The notes beneath the pieces were generated by a model. That model was not told the origin of the DNA. It made no database searches and worked only from the letters and a program-made list of their open reading frames with translations. 64,000 nt of DNA, taken from NCBI GenBank assembly GCA_027078545.1, contig JALWXN010000004.1, forward strand, positions 1,018,133-1,082,132, given 5' to 3'. Position 1 is the first letter of the stretch. The number at the start of each line of letters is the position of its first letter. The position numbers and the translations under genes were made by a program. Below, piece after piece: positions 17,305 to 26,583 of the stretch. The DNA is from Nitrososphaeria archaeon (GTDB lineage Archaea; Thermoproteota; Nitrososphaeria; Geothermarchaeales; JDFR-13).

Positions 17305-18177
17305 CTACTTATACTTGTCCAGGATCTCCCTTACGTCCCTAGCCTCCCTAGGCCTCAGTGCAGGTGGATCGTTCACCAGGCCGAACTCCACCTCCAACGC
17401 CTTCTGCGAAGTATCCCTGTAGAAGATACCGATGGGGAACTTGTCACCATCCACATAGGCCATCTTATAAGCCATAGTTATATCGCTGGGGTCATAGTTC
17501 GGATCCTTCTGGAGGTCATACTCCCTCTTCTTATAGTAGGTTATGAATGGCTCACCGAAGATCACGGGGTTATAGGTGATGCAGTACTGGATAATATCTA
17601 CGAAGGCGAAGCCATAGCCCTCCTGGACATGCTTGATAGCCTCCTTGATAACATACTCCATGTGGTTAGGGTTACCAGTCCATGTCCTAGCCACGAAGGT
17701 AGCGCCAGCGGATAATGCCACCGGGATCGGCTGGAAAGGCCTGTAGATATTACCCCTGAAGCCCTTGGGAGCCGTCGGGGAGGGCTGCCCAGTGGTGAGG
17801 CCGAAGACACCGTTGTTCTGGGCAAGGTGTACAATACCTATGTTAGACCTAGGTACGTTGGCGAAGTGCCCAGCACCTATACCGAAGGTATCCCCATCAC
17901 CACCTATACTGATCACCGTTAGGTCGGGCCTAGCAATCTTGAGCCCCATAGCTATTGGGAGGGCCCTCCCATGGATGGTGTGGAATCCGTTGACCCTGAT
18001 ATAGTGTGGAAGCTTACTCCCACAGCCGATACCACTGACTACCACTACCTCGTGGGGCGGGAGACCCATCGTGGCGAAGACCTTCTTCAACACGTTCAGT
18101 ATCGTGAAGTCTCCACAGCCTGGGCACCAGGTAGGCTTCTTATAGTCATAGTCCCGGATGGTATACTTCGTACTCAT
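17305..18177 (-). CDS. 2-oxoacid:ferredoxin oxidoreductase, beta subunit
   Basis: Thiamine-diphosphate subunit of the enzyme that oxidatively decarboxylates 2-oxoacids to acyl-CoA with ferredoxin as acceptor. WCPGCGD (C18, C21), SGIGCGSK and QYCITYNP supply the four cluster cysteines. GGDGDTFGIGAGHF is the thiamine-diphosphate/Mg motif, and LAQNNGVFGLTTGQPSPT is the family signature. The 290-residue length matches the two-subunit archaeal type (Sulfolobus, Aeropyrum), whose members act on pyruvate and 2-oxoglutarate. The ATG overlaps the alpha-subunit stop by 4 bases. Confidence 0.95.
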   Translation of the reverse strand: MSTKYTIRDYDYKKPTWCPGCGDFTILNVLKKVFATMGLPPHEVVVVSGIGCGSKLPHYIRVNGFHTIHGRALPIAMGLKIARPDLTVISIGGDGDTFGIGAGHFANVPRSNIGIVHLAQNNGVFGLTTGQPSPTAPKGFRGNIYRPFQPIPVALSAGATFVARTWTGNPNHMEYVIKEAIKHVQEGYGFAFVDIIQYCITYNPVIFGEPFITYYKKREYDLQKDPNYDPSDITMAYKMAYVDGDKFPIGIFYRDTSQKALEVEFGLVNDPPALRPREARDVREILDKYK

Positions 18178-20024
18178 CCTACCACCCTCACCTCCTTCAG
18201 GAGTGATATAAACCTGTCATACAGATATTCCAGGCTGAAGGGCCTACCATCATACTTCCTGATACTTTGATCCATCTCGATCAGGGCGTTCTCCCTGATA
18301 AGCCCCTCCATAAGCCCGTCGAAATTATTCTCAACAATCACCTTGAGCTTCGCACCCTCCAATGCACTCTTCACAGCCTCTGTGGGGAAGGGATAGGCAA
18401 ACCTTATCTGTACAAACTTGGCGTTCACACCGTCCTCGGATAGGAGCTCCAGCAGGTCAAGGATCACACCCTTGGTGCTCCCCCACCCAACTATGGCTAT
18501 CTCGGCATCGGGCTCGCCATACACCTTGACCGGCATGTAGTAGTTGAACCTCTCCTCCAACTCCCTCTTAAACGTCTCGATCTTCCTATACCTCTTATCC
18601 ATCTGGACAACCCTCTCATCAGCCCTCTCAGTGATGTCTCCATACTCGTTGTGCTCATTACCAGTCGACCAGATAACCAGGTCCTCAGTACCGAGGTCCA
18701 TGAGGGGGCTTATACCATCCTCGGTGACCTTGAACCTCTTATAGTTGTCACCAGCCTCCCTAATACTCTTCAACTCATCCTCCGAGACCCACTTTGCATC
18801 CTCATAGACATACATATCCTGGTCGGGATATGGGAAGGTGTAGAAGCTCTCGGCAATATGCTTGTCATAGTTGACTATGACGGGCATCTGATACTTCCAG
18901 GCAATGTTGAAGGCGTTCGCCACATCGAAGAATACCTCGTAGGGATCACCCGGCAGTATAACCGCCTTTGGATAGTATCCCTGGCTAGCGTGTAGCACCT
19001 GCCTAAGATCACCCTGCTCCTGCCTAGTTGGTAGACCCGTACTAGGCCCCGGCCTACTAGCAACTATAACGACTATAGGTACTTCGGCTATCCCGGCCAG
19101 GCCCAGGGCCTCAGTCATAAGTGCGAAACCACCGCCAGATGTGGCGACACCAGCCCGGGCACCGGCGAAGGCCGCGCCGATAGCTATGTTGATCACCGCC
19201 AACTCACTCTCGGGCTGGACGAGGAATATCCCATACTTATCCTTCACCTCCTCAAGGTAGCGGTATATCCTGCTGGCCGGGGTCATGGGATACTGTGCCC
19301 ACACCCTAAGCCCAGCCCTCACAGCACCGGCAGCGGCCATATGGTTACCCGTGGCTATCAGGGTCTCCTCCTTAGTAGGTGGAGGGTCAAGTATGATCCT
19401 ACGGCCGTCGCGGAAATTCTCCATGGCATACCTGTAGCCCAGGTCATGGAGCTTAACATTAGCCTCGGCGACGGCCTCCTTCTTGGCGAACCTCTCCCTA
19501 ATCACGGACTCGACCAGATCCTTGTCCAGGCCGAGGACATAGGTAGATACGCCGAATCCAACCATATTCCTAACAACTAGGTTTACCTTACCACCAGCGG
19601 CGGCCTCCCTAACAATCCTCGTCATGGGGACGTCATACACATATATCCCACGCGACTCAAGCTCCTCGAAGACCTCGTCCTCAACCCTACTCGACTCCCG
19701 GTCAAATATGACTACACTCCCCTCATGCAGCTCATGTACATGACCATCGCTATGCTCTCCACCATCCCCTACAAGGCTAGGGTCGTCGAGGGCTAGGAGG
19801 ACATCCACATAGTCGACGTGGCTATTCAGGGGCCTAGTGTCATACCTCACCCTGTAGTAGCTATGCCCACCCCTGATCAGGCTCTCATACTCGATATTAG
19901 CGAAGACGTAGAACCCCTCCCTGACAAGCGCCTTGGAGAGAAGCTCCGCAACCGTATTGATACCGAGGCCCGCCGCACCACCAATCATCCAGCTGATGCC
20001 TCTAAACCGTCTCATCCCCACCAT
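18174..20024 (-). CDS. 2-oxoacid:ferredoxin oxidoreductase, fused gamma-alpha subunit
   Basis: Gamma domain (about residues 1-195) followed by the pyrimidine-binding alpha domain and transketolase-like C-terminal domain. The CoA/2-oxoacid signature YPITPSS of the Sulfolobus enzyme is YPMTPAS here, with RPGPSTGLPTRQEQGDL downstream. The frame is open up to a TTG at 20054. ATG 20024 or 20015 is more likely, because alignment with the family begins at FRGISWMIGGAAGLG and a GTGATGGG element lies just before 20024. Together with the beta subunit it forms the heterodimeric enzyme. It may be used catabolically or, in reverse, in CO2 fixation; the sequence does not decide. Confidence 0.93.
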   Translation of the reverse strand: MVGMRRFRGISWMIGGAAGLGINTVAELLSKALVREGFYVFANIEYESLIRGGHSYYRVRYDTRPLNSHVDYVDVLLALDDPSLVGDGGEHSDGHVHELHEGSVVIFDRESSRVEDEVFEELESRGIYVYDVPMTRIVREAAAGGKVNLVVRNMVGFGVSTYVLGLDKDLVESVIRERFAKKEAVAEANVKLHDLGYRYAMENFRDGRRIILDPPPTKEETLIATGNHMAAAGAVRAGLRVWAQYPMTPASRIYRYLEEVKDKYGIFLVQPESELAVINIAIGAAFAGARAGVATSGGGFALMTEALGLAGIAEVPIVVIVASRPGPSTGLPTRQEQGDLRQVLHASQGYYPKAVILPGDPYEVFFDVANAFNIAWKYQMPVIVNYDKHIAESFYTFPYPDQDMYVYEDAKWVSEDELKSIREAGDNYKRFKVTEDGISPLMDLGTEDLVIWSTGNEHNEYGDITERADERVVQMDKRYRKIETFKRELEERFNYYMPVKVYGEPDAEIAIVGWGSTKGVILDLLELLSEDGVNAKFVQIRFAYPFPTEAVKSALEGAKLKVIVENNFDGLMEGLIRENALIEMDQSIRKYDGRPFSLEYLYDRFISLLKEVRVVG

Positions 20025-20123
20025 CCCATCACAACATTTGAGACCCTGTTTCAATGATAAACACTACGTTAAAAACCCATATAGCAATATATATACCCCC
20101 GCAGAGTATATACCCCCGGCTTA

Positions 20124-21458
20124 TCACCTAGAGATCTCCCTAAACACCTCCTCCATAATGTCTAGAGCCTCCTCAGCAGCCTCCTGGGTAATGTTGAGCG
20201 GAGGGGCTATCCTCAGCGTCGATACCCCAGCCCCAATCAGGAGGAGCCCCCTCCTAAACGACTCCTCCATAACCCTCTCCATAAGCTTAGGAGCAGGCTC
20301 CTTAGACTCCCTATCCCTGACGAGCTCCACACCAATCATCAGTCCCCTCCCACGGACATCACCAATGAAGCTATACCGATCCATCATCTCCACAAGCCTC
20401 CTCTTGATATACTCACCAACTTTCGCTGCGTTCTCAATATACTTCCCAAGTAGGAGACGCAGCGTCGCCTTGGCAGCGGCTAGGGCTACCGGGTTCCCTC
20501 CAAAGGTGTTTGCATGGCTACCCGGGGGTAGATTCATAACCTCCTCCCTACCTAGGAGGACGCCGAGTGGGAGGCCACTCGCGATACCCTTGGCACTAGC
20601 CACTAGGTCGGGCTCCACCCCATGATGCATATATGCGAATAGCTTGCCAGTCCTCCCAAACCCGCTCTGAACCTCGTCCAGCATGAGGAGAGCGCCATAC
20701 CTCTCCATAAGCCTCTTAAGTCCACGTAGGAAGTCGGGGGGAGCCTCTACATATCCACCCTCACCAGAGATCGGCTCTATAACCGCAGCTGCGAGCTCCT
20801 CACCGGGGAGGTACTTGTTCAAGACCCACTCCTCAATATAGTCTAGACAGGCCAGTCCACAGGATGGATACTCCTGCTTGAAGGGGCATCGGTAGCAGTA
20901 GGGATACGGCACATGGACAGCCCCGGGCACCATTGGGTAGAAGAACCTCCTCTGTACAGGCTTACTAGCTGTTAGGGATAGGCTCCCAAGAGTCCTGCCG
21001 TGGAACCCGCCTATGAAGGCTAGGAAGTAGTGTCTAGCCCCCCTATGGAAGCCCTTAGCAACCTTCATACCAGCCTCAATACTCTCGGTACCACTATTCG
21101 TGTAGAAGACCCTACCCCTCATCCCCACAGCCCTCAGGAGCTCCTCGGCATACTCCACAGCCAGCTCATAGTAGAAGTCCGTCAGGCTATAGTGTAGAAA
21201 CCTATCCAGCTGAGCCTTGATAGCCTCCACAACCTCGGGATGCCTATGCCCAGTGGAGAGGACAGCCAAGCCAGCGTTGAAGTCTATATACCTATTCCCA
21301 TCCACATCCTCAACTATGAATCCCTCCCCCCGCCTAATCACGAGGGGGAACCACCTCACATAGGACTGCATAAGGACTTTGGAGTCCCGCTCGATCACCT
21401 CCCTAGCACGTGGGCCGGGAGGTGGAACCTTCACCTCGGCGTATCGTCTCCGCCTCAT
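20124..21458 (-). CDS. Class III aminotransferase (ornithine/4-aminobutyrate type)
   Basis: PLP-dependent enzyme of fold type I, 444 residues. TNSGTESIEAGMK binds the PLP phosphate, GGFHGRTLGSLSLT is a subgroup II motif, LMLDEVQSGFGRTG holds the PLP-pyridine Asp, and SAKGIASGLPLG contains the Schiff-base lysine. A cysteine-rich insert (CYRC, then CGLAC about 16 residues on) is typical of the archaeal broad-specificity group related to Pyrococcus ornithine aminotransferase. Substrate likely an omega-amino acid or ornithine. Single gene with an AT-rich 69-base gap downstream towards the oxidoreductase. Confidence 0.92.
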   Translation of the reverse strand: MRRRRYAEVKVPPPGPRAREVIERDSKVLMQSYVRWFPLVIRRGEGFIVEDVDGNRYIDFNAGLAVLSTGHRHPEVVEAIKAQLDRFLHYSLTDFYYELAVEYAEELLRAVGMRGRVFYTNSGTESIEAGMKVAKGFHRGARHYFLAFIGGFHGRTLGSLSLTASKPVQRRFFYPMVPGAVHVPYPYCYRCPFKQEYPSCGLACLDYIEEWVLNKYLPGEELAAAVIEPISGEGGYVEAPPDFLRGLKRLMERYGALLMLDEVQSGFGRTGKLFAYMHHGVEPDLVASAKGIASGLPLGVLLGREEVMNLPPGSHANTFGGNPVALAAAKATLRLLLGKYIENAAKVGEYIKRRLVEMMDRYSFIGDVRGRGLMIGVELVRDRESKEPAPKLMERVMEESFRRGLLLIGAGVSTLRIAPPLNITQEAAEEALDIMEEVFREISR

Positions 21459-21540
21459 GGGATATAATTAATGAGAAAACCCGTGTTATAACACGCCGGA
21501 CAATACTCAATATTTAGGCCCCGGGGTGCTGTGGATGGGG

Positions 21541-22479
21541 ATGGAGGACTACTATGACCAATGGGGTGGGAACCTCCTCAGTGGCTACGAGGCGGCTAGG
21601 GAGATGTGCATAGATAGGGCCCTTATAGTCGGGATGGGCGGCTCGGGAATAGTGGGCCATATAGCTAGGGACGTGGTTAACTCCCTAGACCTAGAGATAG
21701 AGATCGAGGTGGAGAATACACCCTATATAACTCGATGGAGAGCAACTTGTAAAACCCTCATACTCATAAGCCACAGTGGAAACACTATAGAGACACTGGA
21801 GGCGGCTGAGAAACTAAGCGGGGAGGCTCTCGAGACAGTGGTCATATCAACCGGTGGCAAACTACTTGGAATGGCTGAGGATAAGGGCTGGATAGGGATC
21901 AAGGTGGATCCAGCCCCACTCCCTAGGCTTGGACTGCCACAGATGCTGGGAGCTCTACTGAAGCTCCTAGGTCTGCATGAAAAGAGAGTCAGGGAGGCGT
22001 CTCAACAACTATCCGAAGAGTTAAAAGACATAAGGTCCAAGGCCAAGAAACTTGCTGATTGGCTATCCAAGAAGGATGTGATCTACGTGGCGTATCCTCT
22101 ACACCTATCATCTGTAGGCCTTAGGATGTGGCAGATGATGGCTGAGAACGCTAAGAAGGGGGTCTACCTAGCCCCATACCCAGAGGCTAGCCACAACATC
22201 ATCGAGGCGATGATAAAGAGCAAAGGGGGCGGGGGAGTATACCTAATATCTACGGGGGACAAATACGGCGAGACACTGGGAAAGATCCTTGGGAAGGAGG
22301 GTATAGACCTATTTAAGGCCGATATAGACCCATCTACAAATATCCTCGGAGGGGTTTTAAAGACCATAGCGGAGCAGGATCTGGCAACCATATTCTACGC
22401 CAGGAATAGGGGGGCAGATCCCGAGAAGACACCATATATAGAGAGGTTCAAGGAGTTGATCCGGGAGTGGCGGGGCTAG
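21541..22479 (+). CDS. Bifunctional phosphoglucose/phosphomannose isomerase
   Basis: Interconverts fructose-6-phosphate with glucose-6- and mannose-6-phosphate. This crenarchaeal PGI/PMI family has two SIS domains. Domain 1 shows VGMGGSGIVG and the sugar-phosphate site LISHSGNTIET; domain 2 includes ISTGDKYGE and the C-terminal helical region. Starts at GTG 21526, ATG 21535 and ATG 21541 are in frame. CAATATTTAG (centre about 21513) predicts transcription start near 21539, so ATG 21541 is preferred. It overlaps the phosphoglycolate phosphatase gene by 13 bases, so the two form an operon. Confidence 0.9.
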   Translation: MEDYYDQWGGNLLSGYEAAREMCIDRALIVGMGGSGIVGHIARDVVNSLDLEIEIEVENTPYITRWRATCKTLILISHSGNTIETLEAAEKLSGEALETVVISTGGKLLGMAEDKGWIGIKVDPAPLPRLGLPQMLGALLKLLGLHEKRVREASQQLSEELKDIRSKAKKLADWLSKKDVIYVAYPLHLSSVGLRMWQMMAENAKKGVYLAPYPEASHNIIEAMIKSKGGGGVYLISTGDKYGETLGKILGKEGIDLFKADIDPSTNILGGVLKTIAEQDLATIFYARNRGADPEKTPYIERFKELIREWRG

Positions 22480-23168
22480 ACGAGATACAGGTAGTCGTTA
22501 TAGACATAGACGGAACCATAACAGATGAGCTGGGAAGGATAAGCCTAGAGGCTGTCGAGAAGATTAGGGAGCTTGAGATGAGGGGCTACATGACCCTACT
22601 AGCCAGTGGGAACGCCCTACCAGTAGTGAAAGGCCTGGCCCACTACCTAGGCTCCACAGGGCCAGCCATAGGGGAGGCGGGATGCGTCTTCGAATATATG
22701 GGCGACATCTACGTGCTTGGAGACCCGGACAGGACTATGGAGGCCCTTGAGAGGCTTAGGAGGAGGTTCGGCCCCCGCCTCAAGGAGAGCTGGTCAAACA
22801 TATACCGCCATGTAGACAAGGCCATAAAGCCCACGATACCCCGTGAGAAGCTGGAGGCAGTTATCAAGGATATGGAGGACATCGTAATCCTGGACAGCAA
22901 GTTCGCCTACCACATCCACCCCAAGGACGTGGATAAGCTCAACGCCCTAGACGCGATATCCCACCTGATAAACCTCCCACTAGAATACTTCGCAGCCATA
23001 GGGGATAGCGAGCTCGACATAAGGATGCTCAAGGAGGTCGGCTACGGAGTAGCCGTCGCAAACGCCGATGAAAAGGTGAAGGAGGCGGCTGACCACGTGA
23101 CCAAGGAGCCGCTATACAGGGGATTCCTAGAGTTCGTCGATATGCTCCTCGGGGGTGGAGAGGGCTGA
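22467..23168 (+). CDS. Phosphoglycolate phosphatase, archaeal HAD type
   Basis: Hydrolyses 2-phosphoglycolate, or acts as a similar HAD-IIB phosphatase. Motif I is VIDIDGTITDE (nucleophile Asp about residue 13), motif II is the Ser of LLASGNA, a Lys of the C-terminal core serves as motif III, and AAIGDSELDIRML is motif IV. The cap between motifs II and III is of the C2B type as in Thermoplasma phosphoglycolate phosphatase. Length 233 fits. The GTG start lies inside the end of the isomerase gene, which suggests translational coupling. Confidence 0.88.
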   Translation: MAGLDEIQVVVIDIDGTITDELGRISLEAVEKIRELEMRGYMTLLASGNALPVVKGLAHYLGSTGPAIGEAGCVFEYMGDIYVLGDPDRTMEALERLRRRFGPRLKESWSNIYRHVDKAIKPTIPREKLEAVIKDMEDIVILDSKFAYHIHPKDVDKLNALDAISHLINLPLEYFAAIGDSELDIRMLKEVGYGVAVANADEKVKEAADHVTKEPLYRGFLEFVDMLLGGGEG

Positions 23169-23224
23169 GATACGAGAGGCTCAGACCCAAGCCCGAGGTA
23201 ATAGCGAGTCTAAGGGGAGACGAG

Positions 23225-24514
23225 ATGGAGCCTGTAGACCTAGTGGTATACGGGGCCTACAGCACCCTGAAGAAGTCTCCTAGCCACGTCCTCAAGAAGA
23301 TGGATATGGAGGCCGGGAACGTAGAGAAGAGGAGGGAGCGCCTACTAAACATCACCCTCGAGAGCGGGCATCTAAGCGTCCTAGATCAGGCGGTCTTCAC
23401 GGTATACGTCTCGGACATACCCAGGCTCTCAACACTCTTCCTAGTACAGCCCCTCTACCTAAGCCATCTACAGCAGAGTATGAGGAGGGTGGAGCCCTAC
23501 GGACTAACACTCCCCGAGAGCCTAGCGAAGATAGACTGGCTAGACAGCCTACTCGACAAGTCCCTAGACCTGTACTACGAGATGGTGGGGGACGGGATAC
23601 CCAAGGAGGACGCTAGATACGTCATCCCACTCTACACCTCGACAAATATACAGACCGTGGGGAACGCCAGGGAGTATACAAACCTCCTACTCCTCTCACG
23701 CCAAGAAGGCGTCCCAAGCATAACCAGGGAGATAGTCGAGGAGATAATCAAGGAGCTTAGACAGGTCTCCAAAGGACTCTTCGAGGAGTATGGGGAGAAC
23801 ATGAATATACTCAAGTACTACCCACCCCCGAACATGTTCCGACTCCGACGCCTAGTGGTGGATAGACTGGCTGAGGAGGGTGGAGCCCCACGCCTCATAG
23901 ACTACTCAGTAGTATATAGGCCCAGCAGGGAGGAGGTTGAGGAGGCCCTGATAGGGCTTAACACACCCCTCCTATCAGTCCTCAGGAACAACGTCTACCA
24001 TGTCCTGACAAAGATGAGTATATCCACCCTACACCAGTTCCTACGCCAGAGGACGCTGAGCCACATACCAGAGTCTATATACCATGCCCTCGAGAGGAGG
24101 GACTACGTAACCCCACCCACGATCCAACGCTCCCGCTACAGGGAGAGGTATATAGAGATGGTTGGCAAGCTCCACGAGGCGTATCATAGACTGGTGAGGA
24201 TGGGGATACCCAGGGAGGACGCGGTAGGAGTAGTCAGCCACGCCCACGCCATATACGACCTGGTCAAGGTGGATGGGTGGAACATCATAGGGGCGATGCC
24301 CACCAGGAGATGTGTAAAGGCCCAGTGGGAGATCAGGAGGGTGGTTGGAGACATGGTCTTCAGGATAAGGGAGGTAGACCCAGTCCTACCCATCTACAGC
24401 CTACCGGGATGCATAGTATTCGGGAAGTGTCCAGAGAAGTATCCCTGTGAGTGGAAGGAGGAGTTCGAGAGTAAGGGGCCACTTGTCAGTAGGCCTCATA
24501 CTCCCACTTATTAA
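23225..24514 (+). CDS. Tandem ThyX-like protein (flavin-dependent thymidylate synthase family)
   Basis: A 429-residue protein made of two ThyX-like halves. The ThyX signature is Arg-His-Arg-x2-Ser-x4-Ser-x-Arg. In half one (about residues 75-88) it reads QPLYLSHLQQSMRR, so the RHR triad has become Gln-Pro-Leu but both serines and the last Arg are kept. In half two (about 274-287) it reads RQRTLSHIPESIYH, keeping both outer arginines. Each half also has the downstream element (GIPKEDARYVIP and GIPREDAVGVV) and half two ends with a RRCVKAQWEIR block and cysteines near the C-terminus. Whether this is the cell's dTMP synthase or an altered relative is unclear. No other thymidylate synthase is in the window. 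It overlaps the next gene convergently by 29 bases. Confidence 0.75.
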   Translation: MEPVDLVVYGAYSTLKKSPSHVLKKMDMEAGNVEKRRERLLNITLESGHLSVLDQAVFTVYVSDIPRLSTLFLVQPLYLSHLQQSMRRVEPYGLTLPESLAKIDWLDSLLDKSLDLYYEMVGDGIPKEDARYVIPLYTSTNIQTVGNAREYTNLLLLSRQEGVPSITREIVEEIIKELRQVSKGLFEEYGENMNILKYYPPPNMFRLRRLVVDRLAEEGGAPRLIDYSVVYRPSREEVEEALIGLNTPLLSVLRNNVYHVLTKMSISTLHQFLRQRTLSHIPESIYHALERRDYVTPPTIQRSRYRERYIEMVGKLHEAYHRLVRMGIPREDAVGVVSHAHAIYDLVKVDGWNIIGAMPTRRCVKAQWEIRRVVGDMVFRIREVDPVLPIYSLPGCIVFGKCPEKYPCEWKEEFESKGPLVSRPHTPTY

Positions 24515-25511
24515 CCCCCTCCTGGAGGGGGATAGTTATCCTACACCTCCCACCCTTGAAGCTCACACTAATCCCACTGGCCACGGCCCGTGAAAATACA
24601 TCCCTAACCATCATCTCGACACAGAGCCTACACACCTGTCTAAGCCCACCACCAGCGACATTCCTATCCACTGCACGGGATAGTAGCCTAGCCATCCTAG
24701 GATATCTACAGTACGACTTGACGACATATCCACCCTCAGAAGCATCACTACCAGCCCAGTAGAGATAGGCATAGATCTCCCTATAATGACCCAGGAGCCC
24801 CCTCTCCACGAGGTAGGACATGCCGAAGTCCCGGGCCAGCTCCACCATCAATTCCCTAGGCCCCACCGCGTCATACAGGCTATATCCATCCACATAGTCA
24901 GAGACCATATCCATATAGAGCATGAACTCCAGCCTCCTAGAGACATGGCCAAGAGACACCGTAACCCCCAGATCCATGAGCCTCCTCAGGAGAGTGTGGA
25001 AGCTGGCGCTGTCTCCACCACCCATATATCCAGTCTCCACAAGCCTAACCACATCCCTGAAATACCTAGCCATGGTCTGCCTATCCGGGGGAGACCTGAA
25101 GCTGGACATGTTGAGTATCTCCATGACACGGCCACGCTTAATGCCATACCTGTCAAGCATCCTGATCTCGATATCGCTGAGCATCTCCCTAAGCAGCCTA
25201 GAGATCCTGATCCTAGCCCTACGTAGACGGGCCTGGGGAACAGCCCCCCTAGGCACATACTCGGAGACCCTGCTATAAACCCGGCTTATGAGATACGTGT
25301 CATACACCATGAAGAAGAGGTAGCCTAGATACCCAGGCCCAGCATAGCTGCTGGGGTCATACGTAATCGGCATCTCAACAACGGAGGAGTAGAAAGACTC
25401 ATATACAACCCCCCGCCACCCAGCATCGAGATAGGCCCTCTCATACCTCCTCCCATACTCGAGGGGGAGGTAGAGGACGGAGGAGAAGTTGTCGCTGGGC
25501 CTAGGAGACAT
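24486..25511 (-). CDS. Hypothetical basic protein
   Basis: A 341-residue protein I do not recognise. It is Arg- and Tyr-rich with no membrane segment or signal peptide, probably mainly helical from residue 70 to 290. Cysteines cluster near the C-terminus (YCRYPRMAR, then QVCRLC), compatible with a small metal site. The last 30 residues look like a beta hairpin (GISVSFKGGRCRITIPL). The ATG at 25511 is the first good start. Codon use resembles the neighbours. Its 3' end lies antisense over the last 29 bases of the ThyX-like gene. Confidence 0.6.
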   Translation of the reverse strand: MSPRPSDNFSSVLYLPLEYGRRYERAYLDAGWRGVVYESFYSSVVEMPITYDPSSYAGPGYLGYLFFMVYDTYLISRVYSRVSEYVPRGAVPQARLRRARIRISRLLREMLSDIEIRMLDRYGIKRGRVMEILNMSSFRSPPDRQTMARYFRDVVRLVETGYMGGGDSASFHTLLRRLMDLGVTVSLGHVSRRLEFMLYMDMVSDYVDGYSLYDAVGPRELMVELARDFGMSYLVERGLLGHYREIYAYLYWAGSDASEGGYVVKSYCRYPRMARLLSRAVDRNVAGGGLRQVCRLCVEMMVRDVFSRAVASGISVSFKGGRCRITIPLQEGVNKWEYEAY

Positions 25512-25637
25512 CTCTAATAATTAAGAGCCCATCGGCACGGATATTTCCCCGATGTGTAACCCTTACACGGCCTAGGCGGCACAGCCCAGAGACCCATCAA
25601 TAAATCAGTGGAGACATATAGTTTATCATTGGTCGGG

Positions 25638-26579
25638 ATGAGCAAGAGGAAGTGCATGTGGTGCGGCGGGGAGGCGACCATAGAGCTTAGATACGCCAGG
25701 CTCCTACTATGCGACGACTGCTTCAAGAAATACTTCATAAAGAGGATAGCCAAGACCGTCGAGGAGTATAGGATGGTTAGGGAGGGGGAGAGGATAGGCG
25801 TCTTCTACGACGGCTCAAAACCATCGATAGCCCTCCTAGACGCACTTCCCCAGGCACTCCCCCGACATGAGATCCACGCCATAATGATCGACATGGGCCT
25901 ACCATACTACACGATAGAGGCCCGTACACCCCTCGAGGAGATAGCCAGGGAGAGGGGTATAGAGATACATGTATATAGCCTGCCAGACGAGAGGGGCTAC
26001 TCGATAGAGGACTTCAGGGGGACGAAGTACTGGCCACGCATATGCAGCACATGCGCCCTGCTAAAGAGGTACTACAGCTCCTACGTAGCCAAGCAGGCAG
26101 GCCTCGACGTATTAGCTACGCCACACACCCTAGACGACGCTGTAGAGCTCCTCCTCACACTACTGGTGGATGGGAAGCTCGACGAGCTGGCCAGCTTCAC
26201 ACCTGTACAGGAGCCGGAGTTTCCGAACCAGGTCAGGAGGGTGAAGCCCCTGATAAAGACCTATGAATGGGAGGTGGAGAAGTATATCGAGGTATCCGGC
26301 CTAGACACGGCCGGGGAATGCCCACTGAGGGAAGGCGCCCGGAGCACCTGGAGGAAGGAGGTCCTATCCAGGTTCGAGGAGCACGAGCCAGCCTTCCTAA
26401 GAAAGATGTATAGGAGCCTCACCAAGAAGCTGGCCCCAGTCCTGAGGGAGAGGTATGAGAGGCCCAGGCCAATACCCTGTAGGATATGTGGCGGTCCAAG
26501 CACAACAGGGATATGTGGGAGATGCGTGAGGGAGATCTACCTAAGGGATAGGAAGAAGCTGGACATAAAGATAGGGTGA
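25638..26579 (+). CDS. TtuA/Ncs6-like adenine nucleotide alpha hydrolase with altered PP-loop
   Basis: About 313 residues with the layout of tRNA 2-thiolation enzymes. An N-terminal zinc site is formed by CMWC (6-9) and CDDC (25-28). The PP-loop domain follows, with the CSTC pair and the later cysteine in GECPLREG that hold the [4Fe-4S] cluster in TtuA, then a C-terminal zinc ribbon (CRIC, then CGRC). The PP-loop normally reads SGGKDS; here it is YDGSKPS, and the GHNLDDE element is TPHTLDDAVE. The fold and cluster are kept but ATP handling may differ. GTG 25608 is in frame, but ATG 25638 fits the family and an upstream CAATAAATC box. The beta-CASP gene follows after 4 bases. Confidence 0.8.
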   Translation: MSKRKCMWCGGEATIELRYARLLLCDDCFKKYFIKRIAKTVEEYRMVREGERIGVFYDGSKPSIALLDALPQALPRHEIHAIMIDMGLPYYTIEARTPLEEIARERGIEIHVYSLPDERGYSIEDFRGTKYWPRICSTCALLKRYYSSYVAKQAGLDVLATPHTLDDAVELLLTLLVDGKLDELASFTPVQEPEFPNQVRRVKPLIKTYEWEVEKYIEVSGLDTAGECPLREGARSTWRKEVLSRFEEHEPAFLRKMYRSLTKKLAPVLRERYERPRPIPCRICGGPSTTGICGRCVREIYLRDRKKLDIKIG

Positions 26580-26583
26580 GGCG

